From: Lachnoclostridium phytofermentans
GTDB lineage: Bacteria > Bacillota > Clostridia > Lachnospirales > Lachnospiraceae
Length of the DNA: 64,000 nucleotides
Direction: 5' to 3'
Assembly: GCF_000733755.1 (NCBI RefSeq)
Contig: NZ_JPOF01000001.1
Location: forward strand, 124,001-188,000
This document shows, piece after piece, positions 26,852-36,068 of this stretch. How positions within the stretch are numbered: position 1 is the stretch's first letter; every line of letters starts with the position of its first letter. The position numbers and the translations under genes are program-made. Under the pieces are notes generated by a model. That model did not search any database. It saw only the letters and a list, made by a program, of their open reading frames with translations, and was not told the DNA's origin.

Positions 26852-27427
26852 ACTATGATGAATATATCGTTTATAGAACACCATACAAAAGAAACGGGTT
26901 AGTACGATAATAGCTAAAGTAATAACCGGTATATTTTGATAAAGGAAAAAACTGTCCGTAGGTGTATTCTGTTGCTGCCATAAAAATAAAAAGAAGCAAG
27001 TTAATAGAAAAGAAATCGAGTTACTTTGGTACTTTATTCTTGAATATTGATATTTTTTCTTAAGTTGTGGGAGCAGAGTAGTATCTGCTTCCACTTTTTT
27101 GGCGAAAATATAAGATAGGGTATGCTTTTTTTTCGGCTCAGAAGGTACTTCATCATAAGCAGAAGGTTTTAGTATTCTCTGATCTTTTGCGTGTAAGTTA
27201 CTTTTATCAGTAAATAGAAAATTAAAAACAACTGGTAAAATATTATGCAGAATTAGGATATGAAAGGCTGGACTTTCGTCACGTCCGGTAATGGCAGCAG
27301 GCACAAAGTATAGTAGAAGCAGGAGGTTACCAATATGTTTTGCTATTAATAGTGCACGATAATTACTCACCATACGAATTTCATGATTCATTATTTTTTG
27401 TTCCATTGATACGTTACTTGTATTCAT
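26831..27427 (-). CDS. Membrane protein of unknown function
   Basis: 198 residues from ATG 27427 (CGAGGTG upstream). I do not recognise the family. There are four likely membrane segments in two pairs: about residues 28-46 and 55-73, then 137-150 and 163-182, separated by a basic cytoplasmic stretch (~75-135) rich in Lys and containing EPKKKHTL. Both ends appear cytoplasmic. It is convergent with the GGDEF-EAL gene and their coding ends overlap by 21 bp, so neither has room for its own terminator. No functional link can be shown. Confidence 0.6.
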   Translation of the reverse strand: MNTSNVSMEQKIMNHEIRMVSNYRALLIAKHIGNLLLLLYFVPAAITGRDESPAFHILILHNILPVVFNFLFTDKSNLHAKDQRILKPSAYDEVPSEPKKKHTLSYIFAKKVEADTTLLPQLKKKYQYSRIKYQSNSISFLLTCFFLFLWQQQNTPTDSFFLYQNIPVITLAIIVLTRFFCMVFYKRYIHHSLRFGGI

Positions 27428-27737
27428 AGACACCTCGAATTTTAATCCATTTGTACTCCATCATATCATCAAATGAATAAAATTCAAAGAAAAAATGGTC
27501 AGCTTTTTTAGAAATTTGCCGATATTATAAACGTGTCGTAAAAAATAAGATGATCACCCAAGATTGCTCCTAGGAAAAATGAATCGAGAACGAGGAATAT
27601 AACAACTAAAATCATGTAAAAATAATAAAAAATATATTTTAAAGAGATTAATGGAATGCAGTATTTGTGCAATTTTGGTGAATATGTTAAAATATATCGT
27701 AATATGATGATTTTAGGAAAAGTTTTGAAAATTTCCT
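27428..27737. other. Intergenic region upstream of mbl promoter
   Basis: Very AT-rich spacer between divergent genes. I see no gene, repeat or conserved fold in it before the promoter at 27738. Confidence 0.4.
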
Positions 27738-27766
27738 TTGAAAATTTTCTGAAACACGTTTATAAT
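27738..27766 (+). promoter_or_regulatory. Candidate sigma-A promoter of mbl
   Basis: TTGAAA (27738-27743), 17-bp spacer, TATAAT (27761-27766), 86 bp before the start codon. Confidence 0.7.
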
Positions 27767-27851
27767 ATAATAGAGTACGTTTATATTTGAGATAATCGAA
27801 AGAGAATAAGATAGAATATCTATTTGGTGGATTTTTGAAAGGAGAATTACA

Positions 27852-28841
27852 ATGTTGGGTTGCGACATCGGAATCGATTTGGGAACAGCTAGTGTTCTGG
27901 TATATATTAAAGGCAAAGGCGTTGTATTAAAGGAGCCTTCTGTAGTTGCGTTTGACCGAGATACAAATAAAATAAAAGCAATCGGAGAAGAAGCTAGACT
28001 GATGCTTGGTAGAACACCTGGAAATATCGTTGCGGTACGTCCATTACGTCAGGGTGTTATCTCCGATTATACAGTAACTGAAAAAATGTTAAAATACTTC
28101 ATTCAGAAGGCAGTTGGTAAGCAACGTTTTCGTAAACCAATCATTAGTGTCTGTGTACCAAGTGGAGTAACAGAAGTAGAGAAGAAAGCAGTTGAGGATG
28201 CAACTTATCAAGCAGGAGCAAGAGATGTTGCTATTATAGAAGAGCCTATCGCAGCGGCAATTGGTGCTGGTATCGATATCTCAAGACCATGTGGTAATAT
28301 GATCGTGGATATTGGTGGTGGTACTACAGATATTGCTGTTATTTCCTTAGGAGGAACTGTAGTTTCTACCTCAATAAAGATTGCAGGCGATGACTTTGAT
28401 GAAGCAATCGTTCGTTATATGCGTAAAAAGCATAATTTATTAATTGGTGAAAGAACAGCCGAAGATATTAAGATAAAGATTGGTTCTGCTTATCGCAGAC
28501 CAGAAGTTGTTGCCATGGATGTTAGAGGACGTAACCTTGTTACAGGACTTCCTAAAACAATCTCTGTAACTTCAGAAGAAACAGAAGAGGCACTAAAAGA
28601 AACAACTTCACAGATTGTAGAAGCAGTTCATAGTGTGTTAGAGAAAACTCCACCAGAATTGGCTGCTGATATTGCAGATCGTGGTATCGTATTAACCGGT
28701 GGTGGATGCTTATTATATGGTTTGGAAGAATTAATCGAAGAAAAAACAGGTATTACAACAATGACTGCAGAGGATCCTATGACAGCAGTAGCAATTGGTA
28801 CTGGTAAATACGTTGAATTTTTAAGTGGTAAAAAAGACTGA
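27852..28841 (+). CDS. mbl: MreB/Mbl actin-like cell-shape protein
   Basis: 329 residues of the bacterial actin fold: phosphate 1 loop [14 protein letters not shown], connect 1 with PSVVAF, phosphate 2 [16 protein letters not shown], adenosine motif [17 protein letters not shown]. It polymerises under the membrane and guides side-wall synthesis. Two flagellar rod genes follow, the same order as mbl-flhO-flhP in Bacillus, which favours Mbl over MreB; mreC/mreD are absent here. AAAGGAG precedes the ATG. The gap to the next gene is 105 bp with no clear terminator, so read-through is likely. Confidence 0.9.
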   Translation: MLGCDIGIDLGTASVLVYIKGKGVVLKEPSVVAFDRDTNKIKAIGEEARLMLGRTPGNIVAVRPLRQGVISDYTVTEKMLKYFIQKAVGKQRFRKPIISVCVPSGVTEVEKKAVEDATYQAGARDVAIIEEPIAAAIGAGIDISRPCGNMIVDIGGGTTDIAVISLGGTVVSTSIKIAGDDFDEAIVRYMRKKHNLLIGERTAEDIKIKIGSAYRRPEVVAMDVRGRNLVTGLPKTISVTSEETEEALKETTSQIVEAVHSVLEKTPPELAADIADRGIVLTGGGCLLYGLEELIEEKTGITTMTAEDPMTAVAIGTGKYVEFLSGKKD

Positions 28842-28946
28842 AAATAATAATGCTTAGCTTCACAAAAATACAAGGAATGGATAAATTCATAGACAGGGAT
28901 GTTATACCAATAATGTTATGACAATGATGTCAAAAAGGAGAATGTA

Positions 28947-29720
28947 ATGGTTAGAGGTCTATATACTGGTTGGACCGGTATGGAAAATGAGCAAAAACGT
29001 CTAGATATCATATCGAACAACTTAGCGAATTCCGCTACCGTTGGATATAAAAAGGAAGGCGTAACAAATCAATCCTTTGATGATGTACTAACGTTAAAAA
29101 TTCGTGATGAGTCCGAAAATTTTACCGATAAAAGAATTGGTAAGATGTCGCTTGGAGTGAAGCTTGGCGAGGTGTATACAGATTATACACAAGGTTCGTT
29201 AAGAGAAACTGGGAATACATTTGACTTAGCTGTTGAGGGTTCGGGATTTTTTAAGATGGAAGTTACGGACCGTGATGGAAATGTAAAGGAACGCTATACT
29301 AGAGCTGGTCAGTTCTTAATGGACAAAGAAGGCTATATTGTTGATGTGAATGGAAATCACCTTATGAGTGAAGGGGGAAACCTTCAGGTGCCTACAGATG
29401 CCAGTCAGATCGTCATTGACTTAGAGGGAAATGTTTTTGCAGATGGTGTACAAGTAGATCAGTTAGTTGTAACAGATTTTGAAAATTATGATTACCTAAA
29501 AAAGTTTGGTGAGACAATGTATGAAGCGGTAGACGGTTCGGTAGAAAAAGATACAGCCGCTGGAATCCGTCAAGGATACACAGAACAGTCAAACGTCAAT
29601 GTAGTTAGCGAGATGGTAAATATGATTGCTATAACGAGAGCTTATGAAGCGAATCAGAAAGTGATTCAATCCATCGATGGTACTTTAGAATTAGCTGCAA
29701 ATTCTGTAGGTAAAGTTTAA
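28947..29720 (+). CDS. flgF: Flagellar basal-body rod protein, FlgF/FlhO type
   Basis: 257 residues with the rod/hook N-terminal motif (MVRGLYTGWTGMENEQKRLDIISNNLANSATVGYKKEG), a middle beta domain (TGNTFDLAVEGSGFF), and the C-terminal coiled segment ending VSEMVNMIAITRAYEANQKVIQ...ELAANSVGKV. It is exported by the flagellar type III system without a signal peptide and forms part of the rod. AAAGGAG precedes the ATG. It is followed by flgG, separated by two hairpins. FlgF versus FlgG naming of the pair follows order and length. Confidence 0.85.
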   Translation: MVRGLYTGWTGMENEQKRLDIISNNLANSATVGYKKEGVTNQSFDDVLTLKIRDESENFTDKRIGKMSLGVKLGEVYTDYTQGSLRETGNTFDLAVEGSGFFKMEVTDRDGNVKERYTRAGQFLMDKEGYIVDVNGNHLMSEGGNLQVPTDASQIVIDLEGNVFADGVQVDQLVVTDFENYDYLKKFGETMYEAVDGSVEKDTAAGIRQGYTEQSNVNVVSEMVNMIAITRAYEANQKVIQSIDGTLELAANSVGKV

Positions 29721-29776
29721 TTTGTAAGAGTTAATATTTAATTTTGTTACGATAACATAGTTTTACACGGGAGGTA

Positions 29777-29843
29777 GTGTGAAAAGTCATGATTTTTCAC
29801 ACACGAATTTGCACTGTCGCCCAAATTCGCAGGATTGCGACAG
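29777..29843 (+). repeat. Two consecutive hairpins between flgF and flgG
   Basis: GTGTGAAAA/TTTTCACAC (29777-29802) is followed by CTGTCGC/GCGACAG (29814-29843); GAATTTG...CAAATTC pairs across them as an alternative. They occupy the leader just before the flgG ribosome site and could tune flgG expression or be a small inserted repeat. Confidence 0.55.
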
Positions 29844-29859
29844 AATGGAGGTAAGTTTT

Positions 29860-30675
29860 ATGATGAGAGCACTTTGGACTGGGGCGTCGGGTATGATTTC
29901 TCAGCAAACAACTCTAGATACGATATCAAATAATTTTTCCAATATCAATACAGCTGGATATAAGAAGGAGACAGCACAATTTTCCTCCTTACTATATTCT
30001 AAAATACAAAGTAAAGTAACCGATAGTGAGGGAAATGAAAAACCTGTGATAGGACAGGTTGGTTCTGGTGTTAGAGTAACTGGTATTGTATCCTCTTTTA
30101 CTCAGGGGACTTTACAAGAAAGCAGTAATGATTGGGATCTTGCGATTGAAGGGAATGGATTATTTTCTGTTCTTGACTCCGATGGAAATACCGCATATAC
30201 AAGGAATGGATCATTTCGAGTAGCAATTGGTCCTCAGGGTGCTACATTAGCAAATGCTGACGGATATCCGGTACTAGACACAAATGGTCAACCGATTGTA
30301 TTTAATAAAGACTGGGATATCTCGAAAGTTACCATGGATGAATACGGGAACCTGATGTATCCAGATGATAAGAATGTCGCACAGCGTACTAATATCCAAA
30401 TTGGACTCACTCAATTTGTTAATCCTGCTGGTTTAGAGAAAGCTGGTGGAAGTTTATTTTATGAGACTTCCGCATCCGGAGCTCCTCTGAAAGAGATAGA
30501 AAATACGAATTTAAAACAAAGTAAGATTCATTCCGGATATCTGGAAGCATCCAATGTACAGACTGCGGATGAAATTGTGAATTTGATTGTAGCTCAAAGG
30601 GCTTATGAAATGAATTCCAAAGCAATTACAGCAGCAGATGAGATGTTACAACAAGCAAATAACTTACGTCGTTAA
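29860..30675 (+). CDS. flgG: Flagellar basal-body rod protein FlgG
   Basis: 271 residues from ATG 29860 (GGAGG eight bases upstream; the frame extends upstream through the hairpins, which is not coding). N-terminal MMRALWTGASGMISQQTTLDTISNNFSNINTAGYKKE and C-terminal YLEASNVQTADEIVNLIVAQRAYEMNSKAI are the standard rod-protein ends that form the coiled interface. The middle holds DWDLAIEGNGLF. It makes the distal rod. The rod-binding FlgJ-type gene follows in the same direction. Confidence 0.92.
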   Translation: MMRALWTGASGMISQQTTLDTISNNFSNINTAGYKKETAQFSSLLYSKIQSKVTDSEGNEKPVIGQVGSGVRVTGIVSSFTQGTLQESSNDWDLAIEGNGLFSVLDSDGNTAYTRNGSFRVAIGPQGATLANADGYPVLDTNGQPIVFNKDWDISKVTMDEYGNLMYPDDKNVAQRTNIQIGLTQFVNPAGLEKAGGSLFYETSASGAPLKEIENTNLKQSKIHSGYLEASNVQTADEIVNLIVAQRAYEMNSKAITAADEMLQQANNLRR

Positions 30676-30749
30676 ATGGTCTAAACCATAAGGAAGAATA
30701 TCGGCATTGGGAGAATTTCAGCTATTAGCTAGAATTTCCCCTTAAGGAG

Positions 30750-30785
30750 GAATTTCAACCTTCGGCAGAATTTCAACCTTCGGCA
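30750..30785 (+). repeat. 18-bp tandem repeat before flgJ
   Basis: GAATTTCAACCTTCGGCA is present twice head to tail (30750-30767, 30768-30785), with two related GAATTTC fragments just upstream. It lies right before the ribosome site GAAAGGA. Confidence 0.85.
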
Positions 30786-30799
30786 GAAAGGAATAGCAG

Positions 30800-31144
30800 A
30801 TGAGTATTTCCATTGGAAGTGATGCAATGTTTCAGACATTGAGTCAAACTGCGCAAAACACATCAAAAACAGCGAAGTTAGAAAATAACCTTGGAAAAGA
30901 TATTAAGACAGCTACTGATGAGGAGCTAATGGAGTCCTGTAAGAGCTTTGAAACTTACTTAGTAGAACAGGTGATTAAACAAGTAAAGAATACCATTGCT
31001 AAAAGTGAAGAGGATGAAAATGAATATATGTCCTATTTTGGCGACATGCTATATCAAAGCTATGCAAAGGATATTACAGAATCCGGCCAATTAGGTATTG
31101 CAAAGCAGCTTTATGAGGCAATGAAGAGGGATCAGAATACTTGA
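30800..31144 (+). CDS. flgJ: FlgJ-type rod-binding protein (no muramidase domain)
   Basis: 114 residues. Residues ~40-110 are the rod-binding domain: ESCKSFETYLVEQVIKQVKNTI, then YFGDMLYQSYAKDITESGQLGIAKQLYE. The C-terminal peptidoglycan hydrolase of proteobacterial FlgJ is absent, as is usual in Firmicutes. It helps rod assembly through the wall. GAAAGGA precedes the ATG. It is downstream of flgG in one direction, ending the flagellar trio. Confidence 0.85.
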   Translation: MSISIGSDAMFQTLSQTAQNTSKTAKLENNLGKDIKTATDEELMESCKSFETYLVEQVIKQVKNTIAKSEEDENEYMSYFGDMLYQSYAKDITESGQLGIAKQLYEAMKRDQNT

Positions 31145-31186
31145 TAGAGGTTTGAAATAATCAGAATTTAAATAAGATAAAAGGTA

Positions 31187-31243
31187 AGCCTCATTGGCAA
31201 AGACATCAATGTAATTTGATGTTTTTACTAATGAGGCTATTTA
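31187..31243 (+). terminator. Hairpin after flgJ
   Basis: AGCCTCATT/AATGAGGCT with an inner ACATCAA/TTGATGT stem, followed by ATTTATA. The U-run is weak. Confidence 0.5.
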
Positions 31244-31312
31244 TACACTTAAGGTGCACAGTAGTGTAGAAATCAATATTTTTACACTGATTGCTACAGA
31301 ATGGAGATTAGT

Positions 31313-33541
31313 ATGGCAGAAGAGTTAAAAGGATATGTAGAGAGAATTGTATATCGAAATGCAGAAAATGGTTATACTGTATTAAGTCTCTCAGCAGAGG
31401 AAGATGAAGTTACCTGCGTTGGAACATTCTCCTTTGTCAATGAAGGAGAATATCTTGCTTTAACCGGTAGCTATACTGCACATCCATTGTATGGCGAACA
31501 ATTTCAGGTAAGCTCTTATGAGATGAAGGAGCCGGAGGACTTACTATCTATCGAACGTTATTTAGGCTCTGGTGCAATCAAAGGTGTTGGAACTGCATTG
31601 GCTGCTCGAATCGTACGAAAATTTAAAGAAAAGACATTTGTGATTATTGAAGAAGAACCAGAGCGTCTAGCTGAAGTAAAGGGAATCAGTGATAAGCTCG
31701 CTAGAGAGATTTATCGACAGTTTTCAGAGAAGAGAGAGATGAGAAGTGCTATGCTCTTTCTTCAACAATATGGTATTTCCTTAAATCTTGCAGTGAAAAT
31801 CTATAAGCAGTATGGAGAGCGTATGTATGAAATAATACGAGAAAATCCATATCGTCTGGCAGAAGATATCAGTGGTGTAGGTTTTAAGATTGCGGATGAA
31901 ATTGCGTCCCGCATTGGAATTCGAACCGACTCCGATTATCGTGTCAAAGCAGGCATCCTCTATACTTTATTGCTTGCGACTGGGAATGGGCATGTGTATC
32001 TTCCAATGCATAGTTTAGTAGGTAAGACTTGTGAGATACTTATGGTGGAAGCAGATACAGTAATGAGACATATCACTTCCCTTGCCCTAGAGAAAAAGCT
32101 GGTAGTAAAAGATGCGGGAGAAGAACAGCATGTATATAGTACAACTTTTTACTATATGGAATTAAATGTTGCAAATATGCTTCATGATCTTAGTATCTCC
32201 TATGATATCTCCCCAGCACAAATAGAAACAAGGCTTGCAAACATTGAGCAGGAAACAAACCTTAAGTTAGATGAGATGCAGCGATATGCTGTAATGGAAG
32301 CAGTTCGTAGCGGACTATTAATTATAACCGGTGGTCCTGGTACTGGTAAGACTACAACCATCAATACTATACTTCGTTTTTTCGAAGCAGAAGGGATGGA
32401 TATGCTTCTTGCAGCACCCACTGGACGAGCTGCAAAGCGTATGAAGGAAACAACTGGTTATGAGGCAAGTACCATACATCGCCTCTTGGAGCTTTCCAAA
32501 GGAATGGATGATAAGGATGGCAGGATGAGCTTCGAACGTAATGAGCTAAATCCATTGGAAGCAGATGTCATCATCATCGATGAGATGTCGATGGTTGACA
32601 TTTCTTTAATGCACTCTTTGCTAAAGGCAATTACCGTTGGTACTAGAGTGATTTTAGTAGGTGACGTGAATCAGTTACCAAGTGTTGGAGCTGGAAATGT
32701 ACTACGAGACATGATTGAGTCTAAAGTATTTCCAGTGGTTATGCTGAAAAAGATTTTCAGGCAGGCATCAGAGAGTGACATTATTGTAAATGCCCATAAG
32801 ATCAATTCCGGAGAACATATCACTTTGGATAATAAAAGCAAGGACTTCTTTTTGCTAAAAAGAGAGGATGTTAACGTAATCATTAGTGTGATTATATCGC
32901 TAGTGCGAGATAAAATGCCAAAGTATGTGAATGCATCTATTTATGATATTCAAGTGCTTACGCCAATGAGAAAGGGTGAACTTGGCGTTGAAAGATTAAA
33001 TCAAGTACTGCAACAATATCTAAACCCCCCTACGCAGGAGAAAAAGGAAAAAGAACACTCCGGAGGAATTTTCCGTGAGGGAGATAAGGTAATGCAGGTA
33101 AAGAACAATTATCAAATCACCTGGGAGACGAAAAGCCGTTATGGCATTACGATTGATAGCGGAACCGGTGTATTTAATGGGGATACTGGGGTAATCAAAG
33201 AAATTAATCTATTTGCAGAGGAATTAACAGTAGAGTTTGATGAGGGACGTTTGGTCACCTACCCTTTTAGCCAGTTAGAGGAATTAGAATTAGCTTATGC
33301 CGTGACTATTCACAAATCACAAGGCAGTGAGTACCCAGCGGTTGTTCTTCCGATTTATAGCGGCCCTAGGATGTTATTTAATCGAAATCTTTTATATACG
33401 GCAGTCACTAGAGCAAAACAATGTGTTACCATCGTCGGCAGCGAGAACATGGTACAGACCATGATTGATAATGAGAGTGAATTAAAACGCTATTCGGGTT
33501 TAAAAACTCGAATTATGGAGAGAAGCAAGTTGGAAGGATAA
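31313..33541 (+). CDS. recD2: RecD2-family ATP-dependent DNA helicase
   Basis: 742 residues from ATG 31313 (GGAG seven bases upstream). An N-terminal OB-like domain and helix-hairpin-helix repeats (~90-200, LAEVKGISDKLARE; VGFKIADEIA) precede the superfamily 1B motor: Walker A ITGGPGTGKTTT, Walker B IIIDEMSMVD, motif III GDVNQLPSVGAG, C-terminal YAVTIHKSQGSEYP and LLYTAVTRAK. The N-terminal extension marks the RecBC-independent RecD2 type, which unwinds 5'-3' and acts in repair and replication-fork handling. It starts a run with a nucleotidyltransferase, comFC and yvyF. Confidence 0.93.
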   Translation: MAEELKGYVERIVYRNAENGYTVLSLSAEEDEVTCVGTFSFVNEGEYLALTGSYTAHPLYGEQFQVSSYEMKEPEDLLSIERYLGSGAIKGVGTALAARIVRKFKEKTFVIIEEEPERLAEVKGISDKLAREIYRQFSEKREMRSAMLFLQQYGISLNLAVKIYKQYGERMYEIIRENPYRLAEDISGVGFKIADEIASRIGIRTDSDYRVKAGILYTLLLATGNGHVYLPMHSLVGKTCEILMVEADTVMRHITSLALEKKLVVKDAGEEQHVYSTTFYYMELNVANMLHDLSISYDISPAQIETRLANIEQETNLKLDEMQRYAVMEAVRSGLLIITGGPGTGKTTTINTILRFFEAEGMDMLLAAPTGRAAKRMKETTGYEASTIHRLLELSKGMDDKDGRMSFERNELNPLEADVIIIDEMSMVDISLMHSLLKAITVGTRVILVGDVNQLPSVGAGNVLRDMIESKVFPVVMLKKIFRQASESDIIVNAHKINSGEHITLDNKSKDFFLLKREDVNVIISVIISLVRDKMPKYVNASIYDIQVLTPMRKGELGVERLNQVLQQYLNPPTQEKKEKEHSGGIFREGDKVMQVKNNYQITWETKSRYGITIDSGTGVFNGDTGVIKEINLFAEELTVEFDEGRLVTYPFSQLEELELAYAVTIHKSQGSEYPAVVLPIYSGPRMLFNRNLLYTAVTRAKQCVTIVGSENMVQTMIDNESELKRYSGLKTRIMERSKLEG

Positions 33542-33704
33542 TTCGTCTTCTTTGATTTACTTAATTTTGAAAAAAGTGGTGCATCTGGAAGGTTCATAGT
33601 GTATAATAATTTTAAGAAGATAGGAAATTGACTAATGTTAATTGACAGATGTTAAATAACATAGGACAATTTCTCATAAGATTTAATATTAGGAGGAGTT
33701 CCTT

Positions 33705-34622
33705 ATGAATAAGACCACATTAGTAATTATGGCTGCAGGTATTGGTAGCCGTTACGGAGGAGGAATCAAGCAGCTTGAAAAAGTTGGACCAAGCGGTGAG
33801 ATAATTATGGATTACTCTATATATGATGCGATAGAAGCAGGATTTAATAAAGTTGTATTTATTATCCGTCATGACCTTGAGAAAGATTTTAAAGAGATCA
33901 TCGGAAGCCGTATTGAAAAACAAATCGAAGTAGAGTACGTATATCAAGAACTTGATAAACTTCCTGTAGGATTTAATAAGCCAGAAGATCGTACAAAGCC
34001 ATGGGGTACTGGACAAGCTGTATTATGTTGCAAAGGTGTTGTAAATGAGCCATTTGCTGTGATTAATGCTGACGATTATTATGGAAAAGAAGCATTTGTA
34101 AAGGTACAGAAATTCTTAAGTAATGTCGATAATAATAGTAAAGAGAACGAATTCTGTATGGCAGGCTTTGTTCTTGGTAATACCCTAAGCGACAATGGTA
34201 TTGTAACAAGAGGGGTATGTAATGTTGATGAATCAGATTATTTATCCAATATCGAGGAGACCTTTGGAATTGAGAGACAGGGTGATGTAGCAGTAGGTAA
34301 AGATGGTAACGGTAATCCTGTAACAATAGCTTTAGATAGCTCAGTATCTATGAACATGTGGGGATTTACAACAAACTTCCTAAATGAGTTAGAATCTGGA
34401 TTTGTTTCATTTTTACAAGGCATTGAGGAAAATAACCTAAAGGCAGAATACCTATTGCCAAATGTAGTTGGTAAGATGGTAGAAGAAAACAGAGCAAAAG
34501 TAAAGGTTTTAAAGACTAACGATAAGTGGTTTGGAGTAACTTATAAAGAGGATAAGCAGCTCGTAGTTGACTCCATTCTAGAATTAATTGCACAGGGTAA
34601 GTATCCAAATAAATTGTTTTAA
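33705..34622 (+). CDS. Sugar-phosphate nucleotidyltransferase family protein
   Basis: 305 residues. N-terminal TLVIMAAGIGSRYGGGIKQLEKVGPSGE is the nucleotide-binding loop of the NTP_transferase fold (modified GXGXR...K). Next come WGTGQAVLCC and the metal-binding VINADDYYG (Asp pair). These features resemble GlmU/RfbA-type enzymes that make NDP-sugars, but I cannot name the sugar. AGGAGGAG precedes the ATG. Its neighbours (RecD2, ComFC) do not indicate a pathway. Confidence 0.8.
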   Translation: MNKTTLVIMAAGIGSRYGGGIKQLEKVGPSGEIIMDYSIYDAIEAGFNKVVFIIRHDLEKDFKEIIGSRIEKQIEVEYVYQELDKLPVGFNKPEDRTKPWGTGQAVLCCKGVVNEPFAVINADDYYGKEAFVKVQKFLSNVDNNSKENEFCMAGFVLGNTLSDNGIVTRGVCNVDESDYLSNIEETFGIERQGDVAVGKDGNGNPVTIALDSSVSMNMWGFTTNFLNELESGFVSFLQGIEENNLKAEYLLPNVVGKMVEENRAKVKVLKTNDKWFGVTYKEDKQLVVDSILELIAQGKYPNKLF

Positions 34623-34648
34623 CAATTTAGATAGAAGGTGAACACCTC

Positions 34649-35386
34649 GTGTTGAAAAAGATAGGAAAAGAAATATTGGATGCTGTTTATCCAAAACGAT
34701 GTCCAATCTGTAGTGAGATATTAGTTCCAAAGGAACGAAAGATATGCAGTAGTTGCAGTGAGGAGCTTCCTGTACTTATGGAACCTCGCTGCAAAAAATG
34801 CAGCAAACCGGTCTTGGTTTCGGAGCAGGAGTATTGCTTTGATTGTGTTAAAAAGCAACATCATTATGCCAGAGGATATGCTTGCTTCCTTTATAATGAA
34901 AAATTAAAAAAGTCTTTGAGCGAGTTTAAGTATCATGTAAAGAAAGAATATGCAGATTTTTATGTGGCCGCTATGGTAGCTTACCTTGGTGAATGGATAC
35001 ATAAAACAGGGGCAGAAGTGCTAATACCAGTTCCTTTACATAAGAACAAATATAAGCGTAGAGGTTTTAATCAGGCGCAGTTGTTAGCAGAAGGGTTATC
35101 AAAAGCACTTTCAATTCCTGTAGATACCAAACTTCTGGTACGAACAATAGATACAATACCACAAAAAAAGCTAGATAATAAAGAACGAATGAGAAATCTG
35201 GAGATGGCATTCTCTATTTTAACAAATGGCAAAGAGTCAGAGAAGTTATTCCCATACAAACGGGTGATATTAGTTGATGATATCTATACGACAGGTAGTA
35301 CAATCGAAGCGTGCACAAATGTATTACAAAGGGCGGGTTGCCCTGAAGTATTCTTTGTTACGGTTTGTATAGGAAGCGGATTCTGA
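34649..35386 (+). CDS. comFC: ComF-family protein (ComFC-like phosphoribosyltransferase)
   Basis: 245 residues starting at GTG 34649 (AAGGTG eight bases upstream; TTG 34652 is an alternative). A four-plus-four cysteine N-terminal zinc region (CPICSEIL, CSSCSEEL, CKKCSKPV, CFDCVKK) is followed by a phosphoribosyltransferase-like domain: PVPLHKNKYKRRGFNQAQLLAE and the PRPP loop VILVDDIYTTGSTI. ComFC is needed for DNA uptake in competent bacteria. The yvyF gene follows 13 bp later, matching the Bacillus comFC-yvyF order. Confidence 0.9.
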   Translation: MLKKIGKEILDAVYPKRCPICSEILVPKERKICSSCSEELPVLMEPRCKKCSKPVLVSEQEYCFDCVKKQHHYARGYACFLYNEKLKKSLSEFKYHVKKEYADFYVAAMVAYLGEWIHKTGAEVLIPVPLHKNKYKRRGFNQAQLLAEGLSKALSIPVDTKLLVRTIDTIPQKKLDNKERMRNLEMAFSILTNGKESEKLFPYKRVILVDDIYTTGSTIEACTNVLQRAGCPEVFFVTVCIGSGF

Positions 35387-35399
35387 GAAGGGAGTAAAC

Positions 35400-35801
35400 A
35401 TGGACGTAAGAAATTGTAGAAGCTGTGGAAAATTATTTAATTATTTGGGGGGGACTCCACTTTGTGCTTCCTGTATGCGTGATTTAGACAAAAAGTTTGA
35501 AGTTGTGAAAAATTACATATACGACAATCCAAATGCAAGTATACAAGAAGTAGCAGAAGAAAATGAAGTAACAGTGCAACAACTTAGACAATGGGTTCGT
35601 GAAGAACGTCTGGCATTTTCTGCAGATTCCTTGGTTGGATTAGAATGTGAAAGTTGTGGAACTATGATTCGTACTGGACGTTTTTGTAATGCTTGTAAAG
35701 ATAAGCTAGCTAATACCCTTGGAAGTGCATATAAAACGGAGGACACAAAAGGGCAAAAGGATTATCGTGACCGTGCGAAGATGCGTTTCTTAGATTTATA
35801 G
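35400..35801 (+). CDS. yvyF: YvyF-like flagellar operon protein
   Basis: 133 residues. An N-terminal zinc ribbon (CRSCGKLFN...CASCMRDL), a helix-turn-helix-like middle (SIQEVAEENEVTVQQLRQWVREERL), and a second CESCGTMIRTGRFCNACKDKL ribbon match the flagellar-operon family known from yvyF. Its role is unclear; Bacillus YvyF has been linked to flagellar regulation. GGGAG precedes the ATG. It ends the recD2-comFC run; flgM does not follow here. Confidence 0.85.
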   Translation: MDVRNCRSCGKLFNYLGGTPLCASCMRDLDKKFEVVKNYIYDNPNASIQEVAEENEVTVQQLRQWVREERLAFSADSLVGLECESCGTMIRTGRFCNACKDKLANTLGSAYKTEDTKGQKDYRDRAKMRFLDL

Positions 35802-35816
35802 ACTTTCTATAGGGAT

Positions 35817-35899
35817 AAAAAGCTCTTTCTCAAAGAATGGACAACATAAGTTGACTAAGTAACTTATGAGTTTGCTTTTCTTTGATAGGGAGCTTTTTT
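35817..35899 (+). terminator. Large hairpin terminator after yvyF
   Basis: AAAAAGCTC...CAAAGAA pairs with TTCTTTG...GAGCTTTTTT, and an inner CATAAGTT/AACTTATG stem fills the loop. It ends in a T-run. Confidence 0.82.
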
Positions 35900-36004
35900 G
35901 ATAAGTAGGTATTGGTAGTCAACTTTTACTTTATATCCTTTGAAGCTGTTTCGTATCTTTTATAATTAACGTATCTTTTTAATAGAGTTAACATTTTTTC
36001 TTTT

Positions 36005-36060
36005 AAAAAAGAACGTTCGCTAGGTATGCACTTAATTTTTAATAGCAGTATCTAACGAAC
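36005..36060 (-). terminator. Terminator of cvfB
   Basis: On the minus strand GTTCGTTAGATACTGC pairs with GCATACCTAGCGAAC, followed by GTTCTTTTTT. Confidence 0.75.
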
Positions 36061-36068
36061 TTATTTTC

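Noticed and set aside
29779-29859. 27-residue N-terminal extension of FlgG
   Set aside because: It translates through the intergenic hairpins; FlgG proteins start at MMRALWTGASGM and GGAGG lies before that ATG.
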